Below, in pieces: positions 1 to 8,830 of a DNA stretch of 64,000 nt. Source of the stretch: Herbidospora sakaeratensis (lineage in GTDB: Bacteria; Actinomycetota; Actinomycetes; Streptosporangiales; Streptosporangiaceae). Below the pieces are notes generated by a model that had not been told where the DNA came from, searched no databases, and worked only from the letters and a program-made list of their open reading frames with translations. The position numbers were made by a program, and so were the translations under genes. The stretch spans positions 83,458 through 147,457 of the forward strand of contig NZ_BBXC01000014.1 in NCBI RefSeq assembly GCF_001570525.1, written 5' to 3'. The first letter of the stretch is position 1. Each line of letters opens with the position of its first letter.

Positions 1-445
1 GGTTCTTCTCGATCCGCTCGGCCATCGCGGCCTGGTCGCTCTCGGTCAGCCCGACGATGTCGGCGGCGACGGTCACCGCGAGCTCGAAGCTCATCCGGTC
101 GAGCCGGCCCTCGCCGCGCTCCCGCAACCGGGCGAGCAGGCCGTCGGTGGCCTCCTCCATGACCGTGCGATAGCGGGTGCTGATGGCCTTGGGGGTGAAG
201 AACCGGACGATCGCCTGCCGCTTGCGCTTGTGCGGCTCGCCGTCCAGGAAGAACACCGAGGTGTACGCCGGGTCGCCGGTCACCTCGCCGGTGGCCCCGG
301 CGCCCGACTGCCGGGTGGCGTTGCCCCGCAGCAGCTCGCGGGCGAAGGCCAGGCTGCCGACGACGCGGGTGTCGGGACCGATGGTGATGCGCTCGGCCGC
401 CAGGGCGGCCGACTTGCGGTCGTCGCGAGTGCTCGGAGCGGTCAT
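1..445 (-). CDS. cytochrome P450, N-terminal part (runs off the window)
   Basis: About 148 codons on the minus strand from an ATG at 445-443 to the window edge, without stops. The translation has features of bacterial CYP N-termini: a segment around DGEPHKRKRQAI matching the B/C-helix 'D-x-P-x-H-x-x-x-R' region (here E-P-H-K-R), followed by RFFTPKAI and a helical stretch with ERGEGRLDRMSF. The heme and K-helix regions lie outside the window, so activity cannot be judged. It is the last gene on this strand next to the StrR-regulated cluster and could be a tailoring oxidase of the same pathway, which is inference. An inverted-repeat terminator separates it from the hydrolase upstream, so it probably has its own promoter within 446-475. 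Confidence 0.75.
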   Translation of the reverse strand, partial: MTAPSTRDDRKSAALAAERITIGPDTRVVGSLAFARELLRGNATRQSGAGATGEVTGDPAYTSVFFLDGEPHKRKRQAIVRFFTPKAISTRYRTVMEEATDGLLARLRERGEGRLDRMSFELAVTVAADIVGLTESDQAAMAERIEKN

Positions 446-475
446 TGTCTACGTCCAATCAGGATGCGGGAACGA

Positions 476-508
476 CGGCAGCCGGGGTCGGCACGACCCC
501 GGCTGCCG
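476..508 (-). terminator. strong hairpin terminator after the secreted hydrolase gene
   Basis: A perfect 15-bp inverted repeat (arms 476-490 and 494-508) with a 3-nt loop starts 12 bp past the stop codon of the hydrolase at 521. There is no T-tract, as is common for actinomycete terminators. It probably also insulates the P450 gene. Confidence 0.65.
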
Positions 509-520
509 GTGGATCAGGGG

Positions 521-2179
521 TTACCGGACGGTGGCCGCCGCGAGGGCGCCGCTGAAGCCGGCGACCGGCGGGGCCGCCGACTTGGCCGCCGGGGCGGCCG
601 GGTTCGGCAGGGGAGCGGCCGGGCACTTGAGGTCGGAGGTGTTACCGGCCACGCGGGCCGGCAGGGTGCCGTTGAGCAGGTACTCGACGATCGACCGGCC
701 GGGGGAGCACGACTCCGGCGTGGCCGTCTCGGCGGGGGTGGGGCCGCTCTCGACCAGCACCGCCTTCGGGAACAGCTTGCGGACGGCGAGGCTGCCCTCG
801 TAGGTGGAGCTCGGGTCGATGGTCCGGTCGAGCACCATCAGCACCGACGGGGTCTTGGGCCCGCCGACGGCGGCCGGCCGCTGCGGCGGCACGCTCCACG
901 ACTGGCACGAGGCGACGAACCACATGTCGGCCCAGGCCGCGAACGGCACCTTCCGGTAGTCGCGCTCGGTGACGCGCAGCCAGGTGTCCCAGTCCCTCGG
1001 CCACGGGGCGTCGGTGCACATGGTCGCCAGCGCCATGGCCTGGTTGTTGTCGGTGACCGTGGGGTAGTTGGCGTCGTACACCTGCTTCAGGAGCGCGGTG
1101 TCGCCGGTGTTCACGACCGCCGAGAAGAGCGTGGCCAGCTCCTGCCAGTGGTTGGTGTTGTACGCCAGCAGGAAGACGTCGGTCCACACCGCCGGGCCGA
1201 AGACGCCCCCCGCCGGCTTCTTGGCGAGCTTGGCCAGCGTGTCGTAGTACTTCTTCCTGACCGCGGCCTCGGTGGTGCCGAGATGGTAGATCGAGTCGTG
1301 CTTGGCCGTCCACGCCGAGAACGCCGCGAGGTTCTGGTCGAGCGGGTAGTTCTGGTTGAGGTTGTAGCCGAACCAGGCGTGCCGGGGGTCGACGGCGCTG
1401 TCGATGACCATCCGGCGCACCCGCGCCGGGAACATCGTGCCGTACACCTGGCCGAGGTAGGCGCCGTACACGTAGCCGTAGTAGTTGAGCTGCTCCTGGC
1501 CGAGCGCCTTGCGCAGGCTGTCCAGGTCGTTGGCGGTGTGCGCGGTGGTGGCGTGCCGGAGCAGGTCGCTGCGGGTGCGGGCGCAGGCGGCCGAGTAGTC
1601 CTTGGCGACCTTGATCTGCGCGGCGAGGTGACGCGGCGACGACGGCTCGTAGGCCATGCGGTCGTAGCCGTTGATGCCGGGGTCGCAGCTGAGCGTGGGC
1701 TCGCTGGCGCCGACGCCGCGCGGGTCGAAGCCGACCCAGTCGTAGGTGCCGCTGACGAACTCGGGCAGCAGCTTGCCGACCGACGCCTGGCCGAGACCGG
1801 AGCCGCCGGGCCAGGTCAGGTTCACCACCATGACGCCCTGGTAGGAGGCCTCGTCGGAGGTGTGCTTGAGCCGCGAGACCGCGACCTTGATCTTCTTGCC
1901 CTGAGGGCGGGCGTAGTCGAGCGGCACGACCAGGTGGCCGCACTCGCCGCCGAGGAACTGCAGCCCGTTGGTGCACGGCGACCACTCGATGGGCGGGGGC
2001 TGGTACGACGTCTCGCCGCCGCCGTGCTGGCCGCCGTGGTGGCCGCCGTGGTGGCCGCCCGACCGGTTCGCCGGCTCCGGATCGGCCTGGGCCGGTAAGG
2101 GCGAGAGCGTCGCGCAACCCACCAGCAGGCCGATGACGGCCGCCGCTGCCTTCACATGTCTTTTCACGGGGATTCCCAT
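521..2179 (-). CDS. secreted TAP-like alpha/beta-hydrolase, probable pseudoenzyme
   Basis: 552 aa from ATG 2179. I chose this start because it gives a signal peptide (MGIPVKRHVKAAAAVIG...PAQA); the upstream extension is proline-rich frame noise. A His/Gly-rich linker (GGHHGGHHGGQHGGG) follows the signal peptide. The fold resembles the actinomycete tripeptidyl-aminopeptidase / S33 family: oxyanion region WPGGSGLGQAS, FDPRGVGAS, then the nucleophile elbow. In active relatives the elbow reads G-x-S-x-G; here it is GYVYG, with Val237 in place of Ser. Near the C-terminus the acid region LDRTIDPSSTYEG is present, but the usual Gly-His of the catalytic His is replaced (VESGPTPAET). Two of three triad residues are thus missing although the frame is intact, suggesting a binding or scaffold role. 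The family call is firm; the loss of activity is inference from motifs. Confidence 0.8.
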   Translation of the reverse strand: MGIPVKRHVKAAAAVIGLLVGCATLSPLPAQADPEPANRSGGHHGGHHGGQHGGGETSYQPPPIEWSPCTNGLQFLGGECGHLVVPLDYARPQGKKIKVAVSRLKHTSDEASYQGVMVVNLTWPGGSGLGQASVGKLLPEFVSGTYDWVGFDPRGVGASEPTLSCDPGINGYDRMAYEPSSPRHLAAQIKVAKDYSAACARTRSDLLRHATTAHTANDLDSLRKALGQEQLNYYGYVYGAYLGQVYGTMFPARVRRMVIDSAVDPRHAWFGYNLNQNYPLDQNLAAFSAWTAKHDSIYHLGTTEAAVRKKYYDTLAKLAKKPAGGVFGPAVWTDVFLLAYNTNHWQELATLFSAVVNTGDTALLKQVYDANYPTVTDNNQAMALATMCTDAPWPRDWDTWLRVTERDYRKVPFAAWADMWFVASCQSWSVPPQRPAAVGGPKTPSVLMVLDRTIDPSSTYEGSLAVRKLFPKAVLVESGPTPAETATPESCSPGRSIVEYLLNGTLPARVAGNTSDLKCPAAPLPNPAAPAAKSAAPPVAGFSGALAAATVR

Positions 2180-2386
2180 TCGCTCGGCCGAACCCGGGAC
2201 CGGCGTCCGGTCCGTCGGGTCAGTCGGATCTGTTACGCCGCGCGGACCATCGACGGATCCGCGCGGACAACCCTGCTCATCGAGGAGCAAACGGCAACCG
2301 GAAAATGAAACCTCGATTGCCGTGAACAATCCATGAACACGCCGGAGGTCATTCCGCGCGTGCGATTTTTCCGGTAATCCGGCTGA

Positions 2387-3517
2387 TCAGTCGAGTATTC
2401 CCTGCCGCCGGCGCAGTTCTTCGGCGAACGCCATCCAGTCGGCGACCGTCTGGTCGGCGACGACGCTCAGGTCCCACGTCCAGTGCGCCGGGATCGCGTC
2501 GAGGAAGTTCTTCCATTCTCCCGCATTGATGACGTGCATCGCCATCCACCCGATGAAGGCCCGGCCGCGCTCGGAGTATTTCAACGAGGGGTCGTTGGCC
2601 AGTTTCGGGGAAAGCGTCGACCAGCTTAACGGACTCGAATCGGTCCGTATTGCGCGCGACGTGGGCGAGGATCCCTCGGAGGGCGGCCACAGATTCGTCG
2701 GCGACAAAGTGCCGGGCAGGTCGGTTCCGTCGCCGCGGGCGGGGGCGGTGGCCCGCAGCGCGGCCGCCTCGGCCTCGCGCCGTATCCGGGCGCGCACGTC
2801 CTGGGCGGTGGCGGGGGCGACGTCGGCCTCACGGGCGATCTGGCGCAGCGACGCGTTGGGGTTCAGCGCGATGTACTCGGCGGCGCGCCGGCGGCCCTCG
2901 GCGGCCGTGAGCGGGCGGCGCTTGCCGTCCCGGCCCAGGCGCTTGCCCAGCTGGGGGGTGTCGTCGGTGGTCTGGCGGCGGATGCCGGCGATCGTCTTGG
3001 CGCTCAGCCCGGTGGCCGCGCCGATGGCCCGGTCGGACCAGTCGGGATGCCATTCGACGATCTGCTTGGCGCCGGCCATCCGGTCGGCCCTGCTCAGCGG
3101 CAGTCCGTGCCAGGTGTTGGCCTTGACCGCCAGGATGAAGGCGTCCTGGTCGCTGCAGTTGATGAGCCGGACCTGGATCGTCTCCTCGCCACGAAGTTTC
3201 GCCGCCTCGAATCGGTGCATTCCGTCGACGATCCGTGAGTTGCTCTCCTGAACCAGGATCGCGGGTAACGCGGACAAACTCGCGGCCTCCGCCAGCATGC
3301 GGACGTGCGTGGGGTCCGTGCCGGTGCCGCGGACGAACACCCCCGGCTCCAGTCTGCTCAACGGCAGGTGCTGGACCGGGAGTCGATCGATTTCGTCGGC
3401 CGAGTCGTAAACCCGCCTTCTGGTGACGGCGGACTCTGGTGCGTGCTGGTGCGGTGCGGTTTTCAGGGTCATCGCGGTGCGCTTTCTTGAAGAGTCGGCG
3501 GCAGGTGTTTCAGTCAT
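2387..3517 (-). CDS. StrR/NovG-type pathway regulator with ParB-like N-terminal domain
   Basis: 376 aa. Residues about 45-150 form a ParB/Sulfiredoxin-like domain (VQHLPLSRLEPG, ALPAILVQESNSRIVDGMHRFEAAKLRG with the ParB-type G-x-x-R-x-x-A pattern). A helix-turn-helix follows (DRAIGAATGLSAKTIAGIRR), then a second helical segment (SLRQIAREADVAPATAQDVRARI). This layout is that of the StrR family of antibiotic-cluster activators (StrR, NovG, Bbr). The best support is that two perfect StrR-type boxes lie in the neighbouring divergent transcription unit (3814-3842, 4694-4722). ATG 3517 overlaps a small inverted repeat (GTCAT-N4-ATGAC); ATG 3472 is an alternative. It is likely an activator of the operons from 3938 to 10494, and possibly of genes left of the window. 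Confidence 0.82.
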   Translation of the reverse strand: MTETPAADSSRKRTAMTLKTAPHQHAPESAVTRRRVYDSADEIDRLPVQHLPLSRLEPGVFVRGTGTDPTHVRMLAEAASLSALPAILVQESNSRIVDGMHRFEAAKLRGEETIQVRLINCSDQDAFILAVKANTWHGLPLSRADRMAGAKQIVEWHPDWSDRAIGAATGLSAKTIAGIRRQTTDDTPQLGKRLGRDGKRRPLTAAEGRRRAAEYIALNPNASLRQIAREADVAPATAQDVRARIRREAEAAALRATAPARGDGTDLPGTLSPTNLWPPSEGSSPTSRAIRTDSSPLSWSTLSPKLANDPSLKYSERGRAFIGWMAMHVINAGEWKNFLDAIPAHWTWDLSVVADQTVADWMAFAEELRRRQGILD

Positions 3518-3937
3518 GTGAATGACTTGGTTAAAACATGAGATGACCGGGCGACGAAGATTTTGTCCTCAATACGCGAAACATGATTTCGTGACTGAAC
3601 CTCATGTAATGCCGTTGGGAGCTTCTGGGCGGAGACAAATCCGGGCAGACCGCCTGGGCGCCCTCTTTATAACTCTTGAGATAATCGGCTGACAATGAGA
3701 TTTTCTAATGGTTTCATCAGCCGTTGCGCAGGCTTCACCTGTCTGTACCGGCGGTTGCCGTCCTTGTTAGGGGATCACGCCGGGCGCTCGACTCGCACCG
3801 ATCGGCGCAGGCCGTTCAACTGCGGAATCCCCGCAGTTGAACGGCGGCGGCACGCGCGTCGCCAGGCACTACACCGTTTTGTTACGGTCCAATTCCCCGC
3901 CACTTTTCCCCCGAATAGACAATTCTTCTGGAGCGGC
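3518..3937. promoter_or_regulatory. divergent promoter region between regulator and thioesterase
   Basis: A 420-bp stretch without a credible gene, lower in GC than its surroundings. It holds a StrR box at 3814-3842 and an inverted repeat ACATGAG/CTCATGT (near 3537 and 3601). The promoters of the minus-strand regulator and the plus-strand thioesterase must lie here. Confidence 0.55.
3814..3842. promoter_or_regulatory. StrR-type operator 1
   Basis: GTTCAACTG, 11 nt, CAGTTGAAC: perfectly inverted 9-bp arms. The known StrR consensus is GTTCGActG-N11-CagTCGAAC. It lies about 100 bp upstream of the thioesterase start, a position fitting activation. Confidence 0.82.
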
Positions 3938-4690
3938 ATGTCCCACCCCTCTCTCGACCACGACCTCTGGTGCCGTCGCTACCGGCCCACCTATACGGCG
4001 ACCGCCCGGCTGGTGTGCCTGCCACACGCGGGCGGTTCGGCGCCCTTCTTCCTCCCGGTGTCCAAGGCGCTGAGCCCCCAGGTCGACGTGGTGGCCGTGC
4101 AGTACCCGGGCCGGCAGGACCGGCGCGCCGAACGGCCCTACACCGATCTGGCCGAGCTCGCCGACCGGGTGCACGAGGTGCTCCGGCGGCAGCCGGAGTT
4201 GCCCCTGACGCTCTTCGGGCACAGCATGGGGGCGTCGCTGGCCTTCGAGGTGGCCCAGCGGATGGAGGCCGACGGCCGTGTCCCGGTGCGCCTGTTCGCG
4301 TCCGGGCGGCGGGCGCCGTCGGTGTTCCGCGAGGAGAACGTCCACCGGCTGCCCGACCCCGGGCTCCTCTCCGAGATCCGCCGGCTCGACGGCACCTCGG
4401 CCCTGTTGTTCAACGACGACGAGCTGATGCGCGCCGCGCTCCCGGCGATCCGGGCCGACTACCAGGCGGCCGAGCTCTACCGGCGCGGCCCCGAGGCCGT
4501 CGTCGCCTGCCCGATCACGGTCCTCACCGGCGACCGCGACCCGAAGACCTCGCTCGACGACGCGCACGCGTGGGCCGGCCACACCACCTCCGATTCATTC
4601 GAGGTGAAGGTGTTCCCGGGCGGGCATTTCTTCCTCAGCGACCAGGTCGACGACGTCATCAAGATTCTCGACCAGCATTTCCAGAACTGA
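3938..4690 (+). CDS. type II thioesterase
   Basis: 250 aa, the usual size of editing thioesterases of PKS/NRPS systems. Motifs: LVCLPHAGGSAPFF at the oxyanion loop, nucleophile elbow GHSMG, acid in TGDRDP, and catalytic His in PGGHFFL. ATG 3938 follows a GGAG-like ribosome site; upstream codons in the same frame are not protein-like. TEIIs remove aberrant acyl groups from carrier proteins, so a megasynthase is expected nearby, but none lies in the window. Preceded and followed by StrR boxes, it is probably a separate short transcript under the regulator at 2387-3517. Confidence 0.9.
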   Translation: MSHPSLDHDLWCRRYRPTYTATARLVCLPHAGGSAPFFLPVSKALSPQVDVVAVQYPGRQDRRAERPYTDLAELADRVHEVLRRQPELPLTLFGHSMGASLAFEVAQRMEADGRVPVRLFASGRRAPSVFREENVHRLPDPGLLSEIRRLDGTSALLFNDDELMRAALPAIRADYQAAELYRRGPEAVVACPITVLTGDRDPKTSLDDAHAWAGHTTSDSFEVKVFPGGHFFLSDQVDDVIKILDQHFQN

Positions 4691-4693
4691 ATT

Positions 4694-4722
4694 GTTCAAC
4701 TGCTGCGGTTCGGCAGTCGAAC
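4694..4722. promoter_or_regulatory. StrR-type operator 2
   Basis: GTTCAACTG, 11 nt, CAGTCGAAC. The right arm matches the StrR consensus arm exactly. It sits 3 bp after the thioesterase stop and about 180 bp before the next gene, so it most likely drives the 4905-10494 operon. Confidence 0.8.
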
Positions 4723-4904
4723 GTCTGCGGCCCAGGTCAGGCCGGTCGTGCACCGGCCTGACAGCCCCGGGCTTGAATCGCGGCGAGCGGTCCGGTTACC
4801 GTTCTGCGGGCCGATGACAATCCGTCATCACGGCCAATCTGCAGTCGGTCTCGATTTATTTCGAATGAATTCGGCCGACATTGGAATTCAAGGGGTGACG
4901 ACCG

Positions 4905-5213
4905 TTGGGACACGTGTTCTCGCTTGTTCTCAGCCGGGAGATTACCGACGACGAATCGGCCGTCCTGCGTGAAGCGGGCTGCGCCGAGGCCGTTTTCGCG
5001 ACCGACTCACTGCCGACCAACGCCGACGTCACGGTGACGAAGATGGACTTCGACGACACGGTGTCCCCGTCGCTGGCCGAGGCGATCGAGGCCGCTCTGG
5101 AAGCCGTGAAGAAGGTCCCCGACCTCACCGTCCCCGGGCTCACGGTGCCGGCCGTGAAGAAGCCCGAGGGTGAAGACGAGCCGAGCGCCGAGCCGGAGAC
5201 GTCAGCGGCCTGA
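4905..5213 (+). CDS. small acidic protein of unknown function
   Basis: 102 aa with a TTG start at 4905, preceded by AAGGGG at 4890-4895; GTG 4914 is the alternative. The N-terminal half (VFSLVLSREITDDESAVL) is predicted alpha/beta. The middle is helical (SLAEAIEAALEAVKKV) and the tail is a Pro/Glu-rich segment with VPDLTVPGLTVPAVKK. The phrase 'VPDLTV' recurs in the small protein at 10270, possibly by chance. Similar short proteins with a 'SLAEAI..AL..V' helix occur widely in actinomycetes without known function. First gene of the exporter operon. No enzymatic motif seen. Confidence 0.6.
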   Translation: MGHVFSLVLSREITDDESAVLREAGCAEAVFATDSLPTNADVTVTKMDFDDTVSPSLAEAIEAALEAVKKVPDLTVPGLTVPAVKKPEGEDEPSAEPETSAA

Positions 5214-5306
5214 CGGGCCGGTGACGACACGGCGGACCGTTTCCGAGGGAGGCGGCCCGCCGTGATCGTTTCACCGGTCCCGGCGGGACCTGAGGGAGGA
5301 CACGCG

Positions 5307-7064
5307 ATGACGACCGCACCCGCACGAAGCCGACTGGCCGGCCCCGCCCGCGCCTTCCTCCGGCCGCACACCCGCCGGCTCGGCGTCATCGCCCTCCTCC
5401 AGGTGCTCCAGGCCGCCGGGAACCTCGCGCTCCCGAGCCTGACCGCCGACATCGTCAACAACGGCGTCGTCAAGGCCGACCTCGGCCACATCGGGCAGGC
5501 GGGCGGCGTCATGCTCGCCGTGACGGTCGCCCTCTGCGCCGCCTCCCTCGTCTCGCTGCACCAGTCGGCCTGGGTGGCGATGGCGGTCGCGGCCGACCTG
5601 CGGGCCGCCGTCCACGACCGGGTGCAGTCGTTCTCGGTCGTCGAGGTGCACCGGTTCGGCGTCGCGTCGCTGACCACCCGCACCGTCAACGACGTGCAGC
5701 AGGTGCAGCTCTTCCTCCAGGTGGCGCTCAGCCTGCTCGGCACCGCGGTCGTCACCACCCTCGGGGCGGCGGTGCTGGCGGTGCGGCAGGGCCCCGGGCT
5801 CGCCTTCCTCCTGGTGAGCACGCTGGCGGTCATCATGGTCGTCACCGGCTGGGTCGTGATCCGGCTGCTGCCGATGTTCCACGCCGTCCAGCTCGGCGCC
5901 GACCGCGTCAACCAGGTGCTCGACGAGCAGATCTCCGGCGTCCGGGTGACCCGGGCCTTCCTGCGCACGGCCTGGGAGAAGGACAGGTTCGGCCGGGCCA
6001 ACGCCGCCGTCACCGCCGCCACGCTCCGGGCCTGGCAGGTCTTCGCCCTGGTCATCCCGCTGATGATGGGCGTCACCAGCCTGTCGAGCGTCGCGGTGTT
6101 CTGGTTCGGGGGAGAGCTCGTCGCCAACGGCTCGATGCCGATCGGCAACCTGACCGCGTTCCTCCTCTACATCCTCCAGATCATGACCTACGTCGTGGTC
6201 GGCGTGACCGTCCTCATCCTGCTGCCGCGCGCCGTGGCCGGCGCCGAACGCGTCCAGGAGGTGATCGGGACCGTCCCGGCGGTAGCCGACCCGCCGGCGC
6301 CGGTCGTCCCGGAGACCGACGGCGGCGGCGTGGAGTTCCGCGACGTCACCTTCGGCTACCCCGGCGGCGAGCGGCCGGTGCTGACCGGCCTGACCTTCTC
6401 CTTCCGCCCCGGCCGCACCAACGCGGTGCTCGGCGGCACCGGCAGCGGCAAGACCACCCTGCTCAACCTCATCCCGCGCTTCCTCGACCCGACCTCGGGG
6501 ACGGTGCTCGTCGACGGGGTCGCGGTGCCCGCGCAGTCGGCCGAGCGGCTGCGGGCCGGGATCGGCCTGGTGGCGCAGACCGCCCACCTGTTCAGCGGGA
6601 CCATCGCCGACAACCTCCGCTTCGGCCGCCCCGACGCCACCGAGGAACAGATGTGGCGGGCGCTGGAGGTGGCGCAGATCGACGACTTCGTCCGGGGCCT
6701 GCCCGGCCGCCTGGAGGCCCCCGTCGAGCGCGGCGGCGCCAACCTGTCGGGCGGGCAGCGCCAGCGCCTGTCGATCGCGCGGGCGGTGGTCCGCCGCCCG
6801 AACCTCTACCTGTTCGACGACTGCTTCTCCGCCCTGGACGCCGCCACCGACGCCCGCCTGCGCGCCGCGCTGCTGGCCGAGACCGGCGACGCCACCGTCG
6901 TGGTGGTGGCGCAGCGGGTCGGCACGGTCATGCACGCCGACCAGATCGTCGTCCTGGACGCCGGGAGCGTCGCCGGGATCGGCACCCATGACCAGCTGAT
7001 GGCCGGCTGCCCGACGTACCGGGAGATCGTGGCCTCGCAACTCGGACCGGAGCCGGGCGCGTGA
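5307..7064 (+). CDS. ABC exporter half-transporter A (fused TMD-NBD)
   Basis: 585 aa. An N-terminal six-helix transmembrane domain (about 20-320) precedes a nucleotide-binding domain with Walker A GGTGSGKTT, Q-loop VAQTAHLF, signature NLSGGQRQR, Walker B LYLFDDCFSALDA and a switch region VVVAQRVGTV. The residue after the Walker B aspartate is Asp rather than the catalytic Glu, and the switch His is replaced by Gln. It would therefore contribute the degenerate ATP site of a heterodimer with the next gene, which overlaps its stop by 4 nt (GTGA). ATG 5307 has GGGAGGA 8 nt upstream. It probably exports the cluster product or confers self-resistance. Confidence 0.9.
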   Translation: MTTAPARSRLAGPARAFLRPHTRRLGVIALLQVLQAAGNLALPSLTADIVNNGVVKADLGHIGQAGGVMLAVTVALCAASLVSLHQSAWVAMAVAADLRAAVHDRVQSFSVVEVHRFGVASLTTRTVNDVQQVQLFLQVALSLLGTAVVTTLGAAVLAVRQGPGLAFLLVSTLAVIMVVTGWVVIRLLPMFHAVQLGADRVNQVLDEQISGVRVTRAFLRTAWEKDRFGRANAAVTAATLRAWQVFALVIPLMMGVTSLSSVAVFWFGGELVANGSMPIGNLTAFLLYILQIMTYVVVGVTVLILLPRAVAGAERVQEVIGTVPAVADPPAPVVPETDGGGVEFRDVTFGYPGGERPVLTGLTFSFRPGRTNAVLGGTGSGKTTLLNLIPRFLDPTSGTVLVDGVAVPAQSAERLRAGIGLVAQTAHLFSGTIADNLRFGRPDATEEQMWRALEVAQIDDFVRGLPGRLEAPVERGGANLSGGQRQRLSIARAVVRRPNLYLFDDCFSALDAATDARLRAALLAETGDATVVVVAQRVGTVMHADQIVVLDAGSVAGIGTHDQLMAGCPTYREIVASQLGPEPGA

Positions 7065-8806
7065 GCGCGCCGGAGGGCGTGGTGCGCCGCCTGTCGGTCC
7101 TGCTCCGGCCCGAGCGCCCGAGGGTGCTGGCCGTGGCCGCGCTCACGGTGTTCTCGATCGGCTTCCTGGTGAGCGGTCCGGTGCTCCTCGGCGCGGCGAC
7201 CGACATCCTCTTCGAGGGGCGCGACCCCGGCCGGCTCGCGCCGGTGCTGGCCGCCGTCGCGGCGGTGTACGTGCTGAGCGCCCTGCTGAGCTGGGTCCAG
7301 GCCCGCGTGCTGACCGGCGTCACCCAGCGCACCATGTACCGGCTGCGCGAGGCGATCGAGGAGAAGCTGACCCGCCTGCCGGTGCGCTACTTCGACCGCC
7401 ACCCGCGCGGCGACATCCTCAGCCGGGCCGTCAACGACGTCGGCAACCTGAACACCGCGCTGCAGGAGGGGCTCAACCAGCTGACCACCTCGGCCCTGAC
7501 CCTCCTGGGCACCCTGGGCGTCATGTTCTGGATCTCCCCGCTGCTGGCCGCGGTGTCGCTCGCGACCGTCCCGGTGGTGCTGACGGTGACGTTCCTCATC
7601 GCCCGCCGGTCGGAGGCCCAGTTCACCGCCCAGTGGGAGGAGACCGGCCACCTGACGGCGCTGGCCGAGGAGACGTACGCGGGCCACGCCCTGGTGCTCG
7701 CCTACGGCCGGCGCGCGGCGGCGACGGCCGCGTTCGGCGAGCGCAACGACCGGCTGCGGCGGGCCGCCTTCTCCGCCCAGTTCCTGTCGGGCGCGATCTT
7801 CCCGACGGTGGTGTTCGTCGGCAACCTCAACTACGTCGTCATCGCCGCGTTCGGCGGCTACCAGGTCGCCACCGGCGCGATCACGCTCGGGGCCGTGCAG
7901 GCGTTCATCCAGTACTCCCAGCAGTTCACCTCGCCGGTCATCCAGATCGCCGGCCAGCTCAACGTGCTCCAGTCGGGCATCGCGTCCGCAGGCCGCGTCT
8001 TCGCCCTCCTCGACGCCCCGGAGGAGCCGTTCCTCCCGGCGCGGCCCGCCGATCCCGGCGCGGTCGTGCCGGGCGCGCACCGCGTCCGGCTGGAGGGCGT
8101 CGGTTTCCGGTACGACCCCGCCACCCCGCTGATCGAGGACTTCACCCTGGAAGCGGCGCCGGGGCAGACCGTGGCGATCGTCGGGCCCACCGGGGCGGGC
8201 AAGACCACCGTCGTCAACCTGCTCGTCCGGTTCTACGAGATCGACCGCGGCCGGATCGTGCTCGACGACGTCGACTACCGCGACCTCGGCCGCGACGAGG
8301 TGCGCCGCCGCTTCGGGATGGTCCTGCAGGACCCGTGGCTCTTCCACGGCACCGTCCGCGACAACATCGCCTACGGCCGCGACGGCGCGGGCGACGACGA
8401 GATCGTCGCGGCGGCGCGGGCGGCCCACGCCGACGAGTTCGTACGGGCGCTGCCCGACGGTTACGCCACCGTTCTCGACGGCGCCGCCTCGACCATTTCC
8501 TCGGGCCAGCGACAATTGCTCACCATCGCCCGGGCGTTTCTCGCCGACCCCGGCATCCTCATTCTCGACGAGGCGACCAGCAATATCGACACCCGCACCG
8601 AGGCGATGGTCCAGGCGGCCATGGCCCGGCTCCGGGCAGGGCGCACGAGTTTCGTCATCGCGCACCGATTCTCGACCATTCACTCGGCCGACACGATCGT
8701 CGTCATGGACGCGGGCCGAGTCGTCGAGCAGGGCACCCACGCGGAACTCCTGAGCCGCCGCGGTTTCTATCACGACCTCTACAACCGCCAATTCGTGAGT
8801 TCTTGA
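7061..8806 (+). CDS. ABC exporter half-transporter B (fused TMD-NBD)
   Basis: 581 aa with a GTG start overlapping the upstream stop, so translationally coupled. The transmembrane domain covers about 20-315. The NBD has Walker A GPTGAGKTT, Q-loop VLQDPWLFHG, signature TISSGQRQ, Walker B ILILDEATSNID and switch AHRFSTI. Walker B Glu and switch His are canonical, but the signature is ISSGQ instead of LSGGQ. This complements the defects of half A and matches known heterodimeric multidrug or peptide exporters with one degenerate site. Substrate unknown. Confidence 0.9.
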   Translation: MSAPEGVVRRLSVLLRPERPRVLAVAALTVFSIGFLVSGPVLLGAATDILFEGRDPGRLAPVLAAVAAVYVLSALLSWVQARVLTGVTQRTMYRLREAIEEKLTRLPVRYFDRHPRGDILSRAVNDVGNLNTALQEGLNQLTTSALTLLGTLGVMFWISPLLAAVSLATVPVVLTVTFLIARRSEAQFTAQWEETGHLTALAEETYAGHALVLAYGRRAAATAAFGERNDRLRRAAFSAQFLSGAIFPTVVFVGNLNYVVIAAFGGYQVATGAITLGAVQAFIQYSQQFTSPVIQIAGQLNVLQSGIASAGRVFALLDAPEEPFLPARPADPGAVVPGAHRVRLEGVGFRYDPATPLIEDFTLEAAPGQTVAIVGPTGAGKTTVVNLLVRFYEIDRGRIVLDDVDYRDLGRDEVRRRFGMVLQDPWLFHGTVRDNIAYGRDGAGDDEIVAAARAAHADEFVRALPDGYATVLDGAASTISSGQRQLLTIARAFLADPGILILDEATSNIDTRTEAMVQAAMARLRAGRTSFVIAHRFSTIHSADTIVVMDAGRVVEQGTHAELLSRRGFYHDLYNRQFVSS

Positions 8807-8830
8807 AACCACGTCTTGAAAGGGATTCGC

